A stretch of 64,000 bases of DNA from Solirubrobacter deserti (GTDB taxonomy: Bacteria; Actinomycetota; Thermoleophilia; Solirubrobacterales; Solirubrobacteraceae), in NCBI RefSeq assembly GCF_003344625.1, contig NZ_QPKJ02000006.1, forward strand, positions 620,001-684,000. The letters run 5' to 3'. The notes under the pieces were generated by a model. That model searched no databases, had not been told where the DNA came from, and saw only the letters and a program-made list of their open reading frames with translations. Made by a program: the position numbers and the translations under genes. This document shows positions 40,901 to 48,402 of the stretch, one piece after another; position 1 is the first letter of the stretch; each line of letters opens with the position of its first letter.

Positions 40901-42458
40901 GGTCGGTCGTGACGTACACCGCGCCGCCGAACGCGATCGGCCCGCGCGAGCCACGCCGCTCCCACAGCAGCGTCCCGGCGGCGGCGTCGAAGGCGCGGAC
41001 GTACCCGCCGCCGACCACGAACACGCGGCCCGCGTCGTAGGCGGTGTCGGCGTCGCGCTGGCTGTGGAAGGACTCTGGGAGGCGTGCGCTCCAGAGCTCG
41101 CGCCCGTCGCGGGCGTCGAGGCCCAGCAGGCGGTGCGTGGAGCTGCGCGTGTCGATCGTGAAGACCTTGCCGTCGGCGACCAGCGAGCCGGAGGGCTCGT
41201 TGAGCTCGAGCGCCCAGCGGGTGCGCAGCGGCGCCGCGGGCGTGTTCGCCGCCAGCGCGCCGGAGTGCGCAGGGTCCTGCCGGTGGGCGCGCGCGTCGTC
41301 GCTCACGCCGGGCGCATCGGGGGTGAAGGGCGCCGGCGCGACCTCGGGCAGCCCTGGGCCGGACGGGCCGGCCGCGAACGCCGCGACGCCGTCGGCCGTG
41401 GGCACGACGAGCGTCCCGTCACCCGCACCGAGCCCGATCGCGCTCGCGTCCGGCACGGGGTAGCGGCCGAGCGGCGCGCCGGTCGTGGTGTCCAGCGCCT
41501 CGACGTGATCGCTGCCCGAGACGGCGAACACGGTCGTGCCCGCGATCAGCGGCGGGCTCTTGACGCCGCCCTCGAGCGGCCGCGTCCAGCGCCGCGCGCC
41601 GCTGGTGGCGTCCTCGGCGACCAGTGCGCCGCCGACCGCGAGGATCGCCAGCGAGCCGGCGAAGGCCGGTCGCTGCGAGGACTGGAACTCGCGCAGCTTT
41701 CCGCCGGTGGCCAGGTCCAGCACGTGGCCCTTGTCCGACCAGACGCGGCCCGCGTGGATCGCCAGCGCCGCCGCGTCCCCATGCGCGTTCTCGTCGTCGC
41801 GGCTCATCCATTGCGTCTCGCCGTCGACGTCGCTGAACGCGAACTCCTGGACGCCGTCGCCGAGGATCGCGTACCCGCCGCCCACGGTCGGGAGGTTCTT
41901 CGCCCACAGGTACGCGCTCCAGATGCGGGCGCCGGTGGCGCCGTCGCGGGCGTCGAAGTAGCCGTCGGCGTTCAGATAGACGCGCCCGCCGGTCGCCACC
42001 GGGATGAGGTTGAAGATCCCGTCGTTGGTGCGGAACGCCCACAGCGACGCGCCCGTCGCGGCGTCGATGGCCTGCGCGACGCCGAACCGCGACACCACGT
42101 ACACCCGCCCCGCGTCATAGGCGAGGTGCACCCCGGACGCCGCCACGGCGCGGCGCCACAGCGTGCGACCGGTCGCGCGATCGAGCGCATACAGCGTCCC
42201 GACGGTGTCGGCCCCCTCGACGATCACGAACACGCGGCCGCCCGCGACCAGCGGGAAGCCGGGTTCACCGTCGAACGTTCGCGTCCACGCGCGGGTGAGC
42301 GGCGGTCGCAGCGCCGGATCGTCGACGTACCCGTCGTGCGCGGCGTTGCCCTGGAGGCTGGTCGTCTCGCCCGAGGCCAGCGCCTGCGCCGACAGCGCGA
42401 CGCACAGCAGCAGGGTGAGAACGGGGACCCGGGGCAAGGCGCAGTGAAGATACTTCAA
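37968..42458 (-). CDS. Giant secreted PQQ-propeller surface protein with Ig-like modules
   Basis: 1496 residues. Signal peptide VPVLTLLLCVALSAQALA. Residues about 35-720 form PQQ-type beta-propeller repeats (TLYALDRATGRTLWRRAV, RVYVVSRFGVAQAIDAATGA). Residues about 740-1270 carry four modules of the kind GFFECRLDDGTWLPC, SFQCRVNGGAWFGC, GFECRLDGAAWGAC and RFECRADAGPWTAC, each with two Cys and ending in DPTPA, between Ig-like strands. A Pro-rich repeat (about 1356-1408) precedes a last beta domain. No LPXTG or membrane anchor. Probably adhesive or structural; PQQ binding itself is doubtful. The kinase-like gene lies 11 bases upstream in the same direction. Confidence 0.85.
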   Translation of the reverse strand: MKYLHCALPRVPVLTLLLCVALSAQALASGETTSLQGNAAHDGYVDDPALRPPLTRAWTRTFDGEPGFPLVAGGRVFVIVEGADTVGTLYALDRATGRTLWRRAVAASGVHLAYDAGRVYVVSRFGVAQAIDAATGASLWAFRTNDGIFNLIPVATGGRVYLNADGYFDARDGATGARIWSAYLWAKNLPTVGGGYAILGDGVQEFAFSDVDGETQWMSRDDENAHGDAAALAIHAGRVWSDKGHVLDLATGGKLREFQSSQRPAFAGSLAILAVGGALVAEDATSGARRWTRPLEGGVKSPPLIAGTTVFAVSGSDHVEALDTTTGAPLGRYPVPDASAIGLGAGDGTLVVPTADGVAAFAAGPSGPGLPEVAPAPFTPDAPGVSDDARAHRQDPAHSGALAANTPAAPLRTRWALELNEPSGSLVADGKVFTIDTRSSTHRLLGLDARDGRELWSARLPESFHSQRDADTAYDAGRVFVVGGGYVRAFDAAAGTLLWERRGSRGPIAFGGAVYVTTDRAVMALRQTDGATLWEVAVEQPGPPTSDGRTLWVSAMCGWRGYELATRKLIAAASGCEPAISPRTAMGAGVFAHPDESVVVDAGDNTIRDPLESRGTPAFAHGLRFSLSAGALDASPAAGGPLRWRVIGDGGFASPPLVVGRQVFIASDSGRLFSVDADTGARVWTSAPGDEPRAGQALAAGEGLLLMPSRKRLVAYESADGAGGPDRGAPDTTVEPLPSPVRTRDPLVSFGADRDGFFECRLDDGTWLPCTAPHRLIGLADGAHRLLVRAIDAQATADPTPARLRFTVDGPPDTFIYGELAQRGRPSFDLHADDEHASFQCRVNGGAWFGCEDGWLSGSFADGLHTVEARAVDAAGQVDPTPAAFTWRQDSAAPTGLTIDGPAGTVRVSQPTASGRAGDDGHAVVRVQWYTAGSYDSGYPPMETEQARIEDGRWGLKAPKLHDRAYVVEVAHRDDAGNETVAVSRFTVDTSVPDGIVPETTVTPSLTTPVADPDVRVEWSSDYLMAGFECRLDGAAWGACPAWGSIEAADGPHRFEVRAVRHGVVDPTPAVFTWTFDRVAPVVTVNVPATTTDPTPQLSGTAEHWPGATVNVSHLGSDGGWMTVTAPVAPDGTWQVDAAPMQDGERTVRVSQRDPADNLGSIISEPFVVTASAPVTIMEWTPPALVQDGPSFVFRSTAVGARFECRADAGPWTACASPWRPLTPTDGEHTVAIRSIDAAGHVEPQPVTHRFTVDGTAPEVSIDTPADRASLDGGLLAGRASEAGPVVVTVYPYRRSYPEVEPVFVATVLPGAGDRWAVRVPKLPEGRYEVEAGQGDAAGNAGHALLRDVWVGPAPPSPEPTVSPQPSVSPQPSVSPQPSASPDPPQPSVTPDPTASPQPTVAPRSGVPLPPTPRAAPRPAARPVHASPGALARAIRAALRTAAPLRFTYRSTRRGTLTIAVGRRTTRIAFKRAGSRTFSIRASGGRKAAVRVRFAR
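38323..38376. repeat. 18-bp tandem repeat in linker of the surface protein
   Basis: Three units of 18 bases (CTCGGCTGCGGCGACACG and close variants), with further decayed copies on the low-coordinate side. On the coding strand they read as VSPQPS repeats, the Pro-rich linker of the surface protein. Confidence 0.85.
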
Positions 42459-42469
42459 TCACTTGCAGG

Positions 42470-43090
42470 TCAGTTGAGGTTGCCGCGGAACGGCCAGCGG
42501 CGCCGTTCGTGCGAGGGCTCGGCGGCGCGCGCGAGGTCGGCCGCGAATTGGCCCGCGGACAGGTATGCACCGTCGCGCGCCCGGGTGAGCGCGAGCTCGA
42601 GCGGCGGCGAACGGCGCGGGGCCAGCTCCTCCAGCAGGCGGGCCAGCTCGGCCGCGGGCGAGACGCCGTGCGAGTGCGCGCCGAGCCCGTCGAGCAGCGC
42701 CTCGCCGCGCTCGTCGACCCAGATCCGCTCGCGGGTGATCGGCGGGACGTCGGCGCCCGCGTCCTCGAGCGCCTCGACCGCGCCCGCCAACTGCTGCACG
42801 AACGCGATCGGGTCGGGCGGCGACGCGCGGTCGAGCCGCGTGCCCGCGGGCGCCTGCAGGACCGCGACGGGGCGTCCGTCCAGCTCCAGCGCGCTGCGCA
42901 GCCGCAGCAGGTGCGGATGCTCGACGCTGCGCAGGCGGCGCGCCCGGTCCAGGTACCGCGCGTCCTCGCTCACGTGCAGGAGCACCTCGCCCGCGCGCAG
43001 CACGATCGCGTCCCTGTCCGTCCGCTCGACGGCCTCGATCCGGTACCCCGCCACGGCGCTCCCGGGCTCCAGCTTGCGCACGCCCGGCAT
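42470..43090 (-). CDS. Degenerate protein-kinase-like protein
   Basis: 206 residues from the ATG at 43090. The order SAVAGYRIEAVERTDRDAIV, VEHPHLLRLRSALELDG, PDPIAFVQQLAGAVEALEDA and ITRERIWVDERGEALL follows a serine/threonine kinase from the glycine loop region through helices C and E to the catalytic loop. The invariant Lys, HRD and DFG are not seen, so it is likely a pseudokinase or scaffold. No membrane segment. It is upstream of the giant surface protein by 11 bases. It starts only 9 bases from the divergent AhpD-like start. Call by fold similarity, moderate. Confidence 0.6.
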   Translation of the reverse strand: MPGVRKLEPGSAVAGYRIEAVERTDRDAIVLRAGEVLLHVSEDARYLDRARRLRSVEHPHLLRLRSALELDGRPVAVLQAPAGTRLDRASPPDPIAFVQQLAGAVEALEDAGADVPPITRERIWVDERGEALLDGLGAHSHGVSPAAELARLLEELAPRRSPPLELALTRARDGAYLSAGQFAADLARAAEPSHERRRWPFRGNLN

Positions 43091-43099
43091 TATTGCTGC

Positions 43100-43621
43100 A
43101 TGGCCCGCATCGCCCCGGTCGACGAGACCTCCGCCCCACCCGCCTCGCGCGAGCTCGCCGCCGCGCACGTGGCGACCGGTGGGCGCATGACCAACATGAA
43201 GTGGACGCTCGCGCGTTCCCCTGTCGCGCTCGACGCGCTGCTGCAGTGGTATCCGCTGCACGATCAAGTGGCACCCGTGCTCGGCGAGCGGCGGACGTGG
43301 TTGTTCTGCCACGCGATCTCGACCGAGAGTGACTGCTTGATCTGCTCGACGTTCTTCCGCCGCCTGTTGATCGACGCGGGTGAGGACCCCGCGGCGCTGG
43401 AGCTGGACGGGTTCGATTCGCTGATCGTCGACCTCGGGCGCCGGCTGGCGTCGGACCCGCACTCGGTCGACGACGCGCTGCACGCCGCGCTCGCCGAGCG
43501 GCTCACGCAGGAGCAGATCGTGGACCTGATCGCGTTCGGGGCGATCATGGTCGCGACCAACGTCTTCAACGACGCGATGGGCGTGGACCTCGACGACTAT
43601 CTCGAGCGGTACGCGGCGTGA
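43100..43621 (+). CDS. AhpD/carboxymuconolactone decarboxylase-like protein
   Basis: 173 residues from the ATG at 43100. The redox motif is ESDCLICSTFFRR, an ExxxCxxC-type AhpD core, inside an all-helical fold; RLTQEQIVDLIAFGAIMVAT is the matching second helix pair. AhpD-like proteins handle peroxides or act as decarboxylases. TATA-like CATTAT at 43088-43093 could serve as a -10 for a leaderless message. Its stop overlaps the next start by 4 bases, so it is co-translated with the SDR. Confidence 0.75.
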   Translation: MARIAPVDETSAPPASRELAAAHVATGGRMTNMKWTLARSPVALDALLQWYPLHDQVAPVLGERRTWLFCHAISTESDCLICSTFFRRLLIDAGEDPAALELDGFDSLIVDLGRRLASDPHSVDDALHAALAERLTQEQIVDLIAFGAIMVATNVFNDAMGVDLDDYLERYAA

Positions 43622-44403
43622 TCGCGTTCATCACGGGCGCCGCTCACGGCCAGGGCCGCGCGACGGCGCTCGCGCTCGCCGAGGACGGCTACGACATCGT
43701 CGCGCTCGACGTGGCGGCGCAGCTGTCGTACCCCGCCTACCGCATGGGCTCCAACGAGGAGCTGGAGTCGCTGCAGACCGAGATCGAAGGGCTCGGACGC
43801 GAGTGCTTGACCGTCGTCGCCGACGTGCGCGACTTCGAGGCCGTCGACGCCGCCGTGACCGCCGCGATCGAGCGCTTCAACCGCATCGACGTGCTGTTCA
43901 ACAACGCCGGCATCTGCGCCTACGGGCTCGCGCACGAGCTGACCGAGCCCGAGTGGGACGCGATGATCGACATCAACCTCAAGGGCGCGTGGATCGTGGC
44001 CCGGCAGATCATCCCGCACATGATCGCGGCCAAGTCGGGCGTGATCCTCAACAACTCCTCGATCGCCGGGCTGCGCGGGATGGGGCGGCTCTCGCACTAC
44101 GCGGCGAGCAAGTGGGGTCTCACGGGGTTGACGAAGTCGTGGGCGATCGAGCTCGCTCCGCACGGCATCCGCGTGATCTCGATCCACCCGACCGGCGTCG
44201 ACACGCCGCTCAACGACGGGCTCGCGATGATGGAGGGCAAGACGCCGCAGGAGATCGCCGAGGCGTCCGCCGGGAACCTGCAGCCCGTGCCGTGGATCGA
44301 CGCGTCCGACGTCGCCGAGGCCGTGCGCTTCCTGGTGAGCGACAAGGCGCGCTTCGTGACCGGGTCGCAGTTCGTCCTGGACGCCGGGCTGCTGACGCGT
44401 TAG
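43618..44403 (+). CDS. Mycofactocin-coupled-type short-chain dehydrogenase
   Basis: 261 residues, GTG start at 43618. FITGAAHGQGRATALAL is the NAD site with the GAAxGQGR signature, followed by a long insertion (AAQLSYPAYRMGSNEELESL) typical of mycofactocin-associated SDRs, NNAGICAYG, and the catalytic Ser with YAASKWGLTG (YxxxK). In that group the cofactor does not exchange freely and mycofactocin takes the electrons. Substrate alcohol or ketone unknown; mycofactocin genes are not in the window. Coupled to the AhpD-like gene. Confidence 0.85.
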   Translation: MIAFITGAAHGQGRATALALAEDGYDIVALDVAAQLSYPAYRMGSNEELESLQTEIEGLGRECLTVVADVRDFEAVDAAVTAAIERFNRIDVLFNNAGICAYGLAHELTEPEWDAMIDINLKGAWIVARQIIPHMIAAKSGVILNNSSIAGLRGMGRLSHYAASKWGLTGLTKSWAIELAPHGIRVISIHPTGVDTPLNDGLAMMEGKTPQEIAEASAGNLQPVPWIDASDVAEAVRFLVSDKARFVTGSQFVLDAGLLTR

Positions 44404-45311
44404 CGATAGGGCGCGACGTCGGCGGGGCGGCCGTCGGCGATGAAGCGCCAGGCGTCGGGCCGTGAGCCGTCCACGTCCGTGAAGCCATAGACCTGGGCGA
44501 GGCCGCCGCTGGAGAGCGACTCGCCGTTGAACCGGGCCTTGTCCGGGTCGGCGGCGAGCGCCGCCACGGCGCGGCCGACGAAGCGCGGCGTCTCCGAGAT
44601 CGCGAAGTCGGGGATCTTCGTGAGCGCGTCACGCCAGTTGGACTCGGTCACGCCGAAGTGCTCGAGCATCATCTCGCTGCGCAGCCACCCCGGCGTGAGG
44701 GAGACGCTGGTGGCGTCGTGCTGTGCGAGGTCCTGCGCGTGCGCCCAGCCCATGCGGTTGACGGCGACCTTCGCGAGGTCGTAGAACGGCGACTCGCGGT
44801 AGGTCTTGGCGTTGTACTCGCTCGTGCCGTCGCCGACCTCGACCAGCAGGCCGCCCGGATGCTCGATCAGCAGCGGGAGCGCGAAATGGGCGGTGATCAG
44901 GTGCGTGTCGATCCCGAGCCGGAGCATGCGCAGGCCGTTGTCGAGGTCGTGCTCCCAGACCGGCGATGCCCACTCGAACAGCTGCTCGCCGCCCCAGACG
45001 TCGTTGACCAGGACGTCGAGCCGGCCGTGATCGGCGCGGATGCGCTCGACGAGCCGTTTCACCTGCTCGTGCTCGAGGTGATCGACCTGGACGGCGATCC
45101 CGGTGCCGCCCGCCTCGGTCACGAGCTCCGCGGTCCCCTCGATCGTCTCCGTGGTGCGGTTGTACTCCGACACCTGCGTGCGCGTCGTGCGCCCCGTGAC
45201 GTAGACGGTCGCGCCCGCGGCGCCGAGCTCGGTCGCAATGCCCCGTCCGGCGCCGCGCGTCGCGCCCGCAACGAGCGCCACCTTCCCTTCCAGCGGTCTA
45301 TAAACGAGCAT
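44400..45311 (-). CDS. Short-chain dehydrogenase/reductase
   Basis: 303 residues from the ATG at 45311. KVALVAGATRGAGRGIATEL is the NAD(P) site, TVYVTGRTTR suggests NADP preference, VLVNDVWGGEQLFEW replaces the usual NNAG with NDVW, and SPFYDLAKVAVNRMGWAHAQ gives a Y-x-x-x-K catalytic pair. SLTPGWLRSEMMLE follows. The C-terminus has an added region (GLAQVYGFTDVDGSRPDAW). Substrate unknown. Divergent from the TetR gene with 17 bases between starts, so probably its regulatory target. Confidence 0.85.
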   Translation of the reverse strand: MLVYRPLEGKVALVAGATRGAGRGIATELGAAGATVYVTGRTTRTQVSEYNRTTETIEGTAELVTEAGGTGIAVQVDHLEHEQVKRLVERIRADHGRLDVLVNDVWGGEQLFEWASPVWEHDLDNGLRMLRLGIDTHLITAHFALPLLIEHPGGLLVEVGDGTSEYNAKTYRESPFYDLAKVAVNRMGWAHAQDLAQHDATSVSLTPGWLRSEMMLEHFGVTESNWRDALTKIPDFAISETPRFVGRAVAALAADPDKARFNGESLSSGGLAQVYGFTDVDGSRPDAWRFIADGRPADVAPYR

Positions 45312-45316
45312 TCGGT

Positions 45317-45322
45317 TATGAT
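45317..45322 (+). promoter_or_regulatory. -10-like TATGAT before the TetR gene
   Basis: TATGAT ends 6 bases before the ATG at 45329, so the predicted transcription start is at or next to the start codon. The 17-base gap to the divergent SDR start is A/T-rich compared with the window. A clear -35 is not seen. Confidence 0.4.
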
Positions 45323-45328
45323 TACACC

Positions 45329-45868
45329 ATGCCGCGCCCGAAGACAAGAAGCGACGATGAAGTGCTCGACGCGGCGCTGACGCTGCTGCGCGAGGGGCGG
45401 CTGACGTTCGCGTCAGTCGCCGAGGCGAGCGGGTTGTCCGGGGCGACGCTGGTGCAGCGCTTCGGCAGCAAGGACGGGCTGCGCCAGCGCGCGCTCCTGC
45501 TTGCGTGGGACCGGTTGGTCGAGCGCACGCGCGCGGCGGCGGAGCGCGCGCCGAGGACGCCGGCGGGCGCGGTCGAGCTGCTGGTGGAGCTGTCGGGCGG
45601 CTACGCGGACTTCGACCGCTACGCCGAGAACCTGCTGATCCTGCGCGAGGACCTGCGCGACCCGGTGCTGCGAGCGCGCGGCGCCGCGTGGGAGCGCGAG
45701 CTGATCGCCGCGCTCGACGCGTGCTGCGGTGACGACTCCGGCGCGCTGCTGGCGGCGCACTGGCAGGGCGCGGTGACGTGGTGGGCGTTCCGGCCGGACG
45801 ACCGGCTCGCCGACCACCTGCGCGAGAGCCTGACCGCCCTCGTCGCGCGGCTCTATCCGAGCGCGTGA
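45329..45868 (+). CDS. TetR-family transcriptional regulator
   Basis: 179 residues. N-terminal helix-turn-helix: SDDEVLDAALTLLREGRLTF and AEASGLSGATLVQRFGSKDG. The rest is the helical ligand domain with GYADFDRYAENLLILREDLR and VTWWAFRPDDRLADHLRESL. It probably represses the divergent SDR and itself. A near-palindrome (AACGA...TCGGTT, 45303-45317) is a weak operator candidate. The 3' end overlaps the nitrilase gene by 16 bases, convergent. Confidence 0.9.
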   Translation: MPRPKTRSDDEVLDAALTLLREGRLTFASVAEASGLSGATLVQRFGSKDGLRQRALLLAWDRLVERTRAAAERAPRTPAGAVELLVELSGGYADFDRYAENLLILREDLRDPVLRARGAAWERELIAALDACCGDDSGALLAAHWQGAVTWWAFRPDDRLADHLRESLTALVARLYPSA

Positions 45869-46614
45869 CGGCGGCGGTCGCCGAGCGTCGCGCGGCGATC
45901 GGTCCACATCCGCTGGGTCTCCCGGGCGGCGATGACGGCCTGCAGGTGGAGCTCGGCGATCGCGAGGCCGTCCTGTGCGCTCGCGATCTTCGTGCCGAGC
46001 GGGTCGAAGACGGCCGAGCCGCCGATGAAGGCGTGCGGCGCGCCGAGCAGCCCGGCGAACACGACGTACATCCCGTTGTCGAGCGCGCGGGCCCCGTAGT
46101 GCAGATCGCGCCGGTGCGCGCCGCCCGGGAAGTATGCGCCGCTGGCGAGGTAGACGTGCGCGCCGTCGGCCGCGGCCGCCGCGGCGTGCTCGGGGAAGTT
46201 CGCGTCGTAACAGACCGAGAGCGCGAACTCGAAGTCGCCCAGCGTGAAGCTCGTGCCACGCTCACCGGCCGTGAAGTGCGTGCGTTCGGCGGCGTAGATG
46301 TGCTGCTTGTCGTAGGCGAGCCAGGGTTCGGCCTGCGGCGCGAGCACGACGCTGCTCAGCGTGCCCCGGTCCAGCGGCGTGTTCAGGACGACGACGCTGC
46401 CGTGCGCGTCGACCGCGTCCTGCACGGGACCGATCCACGCCAGGTCCGACGACGGCAGCGCTCCGCCGAACACGGCGTCGTCGTACCCGGTGACGAACGC
46501 CTCGGGGAACACGACCAGGTCAGCCCGGGCCCGCGCGATCAACTCGGCCGCCGTCTCGAGGTTGCGCTCGACCTCTCCGGGGACCGCCTCGGCCTCGACG
46601 GCGGCGACCCTCAT
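45853..46614 (-). CDS. Carbon-nitrogen hydrolase (nitrilase superfamily)
   Basis: 253 residues from the ATG at 46614. Catalytic Glu in DLVVFPEAFVTG, Lys in YDKQHIYAAE, Cys in FALSVCYDANFPEHA: the E-K-C triad in order. The subgroup of N-carbamoyl-D-amino-acid or omega-amidase-type proteins fits, substrate unknown. Start overlaps the stop of the nitronate monooxygenase gene (ATGA 46611-46614), so the two are co-translated. Confidence 0.9.
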   Translation of the reverse strand: MRVAAVEAEAVPGEVERNLETAAELIARARADLVVFPEAFVTGYDDAVFGGALPSSDLAWIGPVQDAVDAHGSVVVLNTPLDRGTLSSVVLAPQAEPWLAYDKQHIYAAERTHFTAGERGTSFTLGDFEFALSVCYDANFPEHAAAAAADGAHVYLASGAYFPGGAHRRDLHYGARALDNGMYVVFAGLLGAPHAFIGGSAVFDPLGTKIASAQDGLAIAELHLQAVIAARETQRMWTDRRATLGDRRRHALG

Positions 46615-47657
46615 CCGGCCAGCCTCCGCACGATGTCCGCCGCGGGCGCCTCCCGCGCCAGCGGATACGCCTCGCCCGCCCACAGGTTGAAGCCGTCCGC
46701 GTCGCCGCGCGCGCGGGCCTCGGCGCGCAGTTGCGCCGTCGCGTAGTGGATCTCGGGATAGGCGATCGGCGCGTCGGGATGCTCGTCCATGAACCGGTTG
46801 CGGATGCCGCGCGCGAGCCGCCCGCTGAACGCGCGCGTGAGCCCGGTCGGCGCGTCGCCGGCCGCGACGCGCTCCCGATAGGCGGCGACCGTCCCGGCCT
46901 CCGGGGTGAGCAGGAGCGCCGTGCCGACCTGCACGGCCGCCGCGCCGAGCGCCCGCGCCGCGCGCACGGCCGCGGGCGTGCCGATGCCGCCGGCCGCGAT
47001 GACGGGCACGCCCACGCCACGCGACTCGCCTTCACCACGCGACTCGACCGCGCGACGCGACTCGCCCACACCGGGCGGCTCGTCCCCGCCACGCGACTCG
47101 ACGCCACCGGGCGACTCGCCCTCGGCGAGCAGCTGCAGCAGCGCGACCAGGCCGATCGGTTCAGTGTCCGGCGCGTCCACCCACGTACCGCGGTGACCTC
47201 CGGCCTCGGCGCCCTGCGCGACCACGGCGTCCGCGCCCGCCGCGACGGCCGCGCGCGCCTCGTCCGGGCTCGTCACCGTCACCCACGCCTCTCCGGGCAG
47301 CTCGGGCAGCGGGTCCGGGCAGCCGAACGTGTACGAGACGACCGCGACGGGCTCGGCGCGCAGCAGCGCGAGCTTCGCGTCCCAGCCGTCGTCGTCCCAG
47401 CGCGGCTCGCTCATCCCGCGCACGTAGTCGACGTACACGGCCGGGTCGGCGCGCGGGCCCGGGACGAACAGGTTCACGCCGAACGGGCGGTCCGTCAGCG
47501 CGCGGGTCGCGGCGAGCTTCTCGGCCAGTGCGTCCGCGGTCAGGTATCCCGCCGCGAGGAACCCGAGGCCGCCCGCTTCGCTCACCGCAGCGGCGAGCTG
47601 CGGTGTCGAAGGGCCGCCCGCCAGGGGGGCGCCGACGATCGGGAGGTCGAGCTCCAC
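46611..47657 (-). CDS. Nitronate monooxygenase, with an 18-bp tandem-repeat insertion
   Basis: 348 residues. LPIVGAPLAGGPSTPQLAAA, GFLAAGYLTADALAE, PFGVNLFVPG, DAVVAQGAEAGGHRG (FMN and substrate His) and VIAAGGIGTPAAVRAARALG, then AVQVGTALLLTPE are the 2-nitropropane dioxygenase family in order. It oxidises nitronates with FMN. Residues about 178-214 are Glu/Ser/Gly-rich and encoded by six tandem 18-base units (47017-47124), just before the VIAAGGIG strand where other family members have only a few residues. It is upstream of the nitrilase gene. Confidence 0.9.
   Translation of the reverse strand: MELDLPIVGAPLAGGPSTPQLAAAVSEAGGLGFLAAGYLTADALAEKLAATRALTDRPFGVNLFVPGPRADPAVYVDYVRGMSEPRWDDDGWDAKLALLRAEPVAVVSYTFGCPDPLPELPGEAWVTVTSPDEARAAVAAGADAVVAQGAEAGGHRGTWVDAPDTEPIGLVALLQLLAEGESPGGVESRGGDEPPGVGESRRAVESRGEGESRGVGVPVIAAGGIGTPAAVRAARALGAAAVQVGTALLLTPEAGTVAAYRERVAAGDAPTGLTRAFSGRLARGIRNRFMDEHPDAPIAYPEIHYATAQLRAEARARGDADGFNLWAGEAYPLAREAPAADIVRRLAG
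47017..47124. repeat. Six 18-bp tandem repeats
   Basis: Units start at 47017, 47035, 47053, 47071, 47089 and 47107. Consensus CCACGCGACTCG followed by six variable bases; two units have CCGGGCGACTCG-type starts. The period is a multiple of three, so the frame of the minus-strand nitronate monooxygenase is kept. Confidence 0.95.
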
Positions 47658-47769
47658 GGCCGCAACCGTACCGGCTGCGATCGTTCACCGCACCTAACAC
47701 GCATCTGGTATCCCAGCTGTCACACTTGGAGCTCCTCCCCTCCCCTCCCTCGCCAAGGAACTCCGTCAC

Positions 47770-47907
47770 ATGAGCAAGCTGATCAGCGCCATCAAGCGCA
47801 CGCTCGGCACGCACGCCGAGCCGCACGTGCACTTCCATCAGGGCACGCACGCGCATCTCCCCGAGGTGTGCCACGAGCACACCTGCGGCCGCCCGCGCTT
47901 GGGCTAA
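47770..47907 (+). CDS. 45-residue His/Cys-rich peptide
   Basis: ATG at 47770 to TAA at 47905-47907, with AAGGA about 10 bases upstream. The peptide starts MSKLISAIKRTLGTHAEPHV, then HFHQGTHAHLPEVCHEHT and CGRPRLG. Eight His and two Cys in 45 residues, in a HxHFHxxxHxH ... CHEHxC pattern, suggest zinc, copper or nickel binding. The N-terminal 12 residues form an amphipathic helix. I do not recognise a named family. It stands alone between the nitronate monooxygenase and MarR genes. The function is unknown. Confidence 0.6.
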   Translation: MSKLISAIKRTLGTHAEPHVHFHQGTHAHLPEVCHEHTCGRPRLG

Positions 47908-47945
47908 GGCCGCCCCGAGGTCTTCCCTGACGGCACGCGCCTGAG

Positions 47946-48356
47946 CTAGACCGCAGCCGGCTCGGCCGCGACCGCGCGGGCGAGCAGATCACGGAAGGTC
48001 GCCTGCTCCTCGGGCGACAGGCTCGCGAAGACCTCGGCCTCGAGCGAGGCCATCACGCGGTCCGCCCGCGCCAGCGCCTTCGTCCCCGCCTCGGTGATCG
48101 CCACGATGTGGCGGCGCCGGTCGGCGGGGTCGCGCCGGCGCTCGACGAACCCCTTGCTCTCGAGGTCGTTGAGCAGCAGGACCGTGTTGTTCGCGTCCAG
48201 GTGCATGCAGCCGGGCAACTCGGCCTGCGGCATCGCGCCTTCACGCAGGTTCTGCAAGAGCATGTACGCCTTGACCTTCATGCCCAGGACGTCCTCCGAC
48301 GCGCGGCGATACGCGTTGCGCGTGAGCTGGATCAGCAGCAGGATCGAGTTGGTCAT
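47946..48356 (-). CDS. MarR-family regulator
   Basis: 136 residues from the ATG at 48356 (MTNSILLLIQLTRNAYRRA). An alternative ATG at 48416 would place the start inside the operator. The winged helix-turn-helix is in AELPGCMHLDANNTVLLLND, SKGFVERRRDPADRRRHIVA and a long last helix. It is divergent from the DHA2 exporter; a perfect 23-bp palindrome lies between them. Probably a repressor of the exporter released by a drug-like ligand. Confidence 0.9.
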   Translation of the reverse strand: MTNSILLLIQLTRNAYRRASEDVLGMKVKAYMLLQNLREGAMPQAELPGCMHLDANNTVLLLNDLESKGFVERRRDPADRRRHIVAITEAGTKALARADRVMASLEAEVFASLSPEEQATFRDLLARAVAAEPAAV

Positions 48357-48402
48357 GTTGCGATTCAGAGAGTAGCGGTTGCGTGACCGTCCTTTACGCC
48401 AT

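Noticed and set aside
45303..45317. TetR operator AACGAGCATTCGGTT
   Set aside because: The two halves need a one-base gap to pair; mentioned with the TetR gene but not called as a site.
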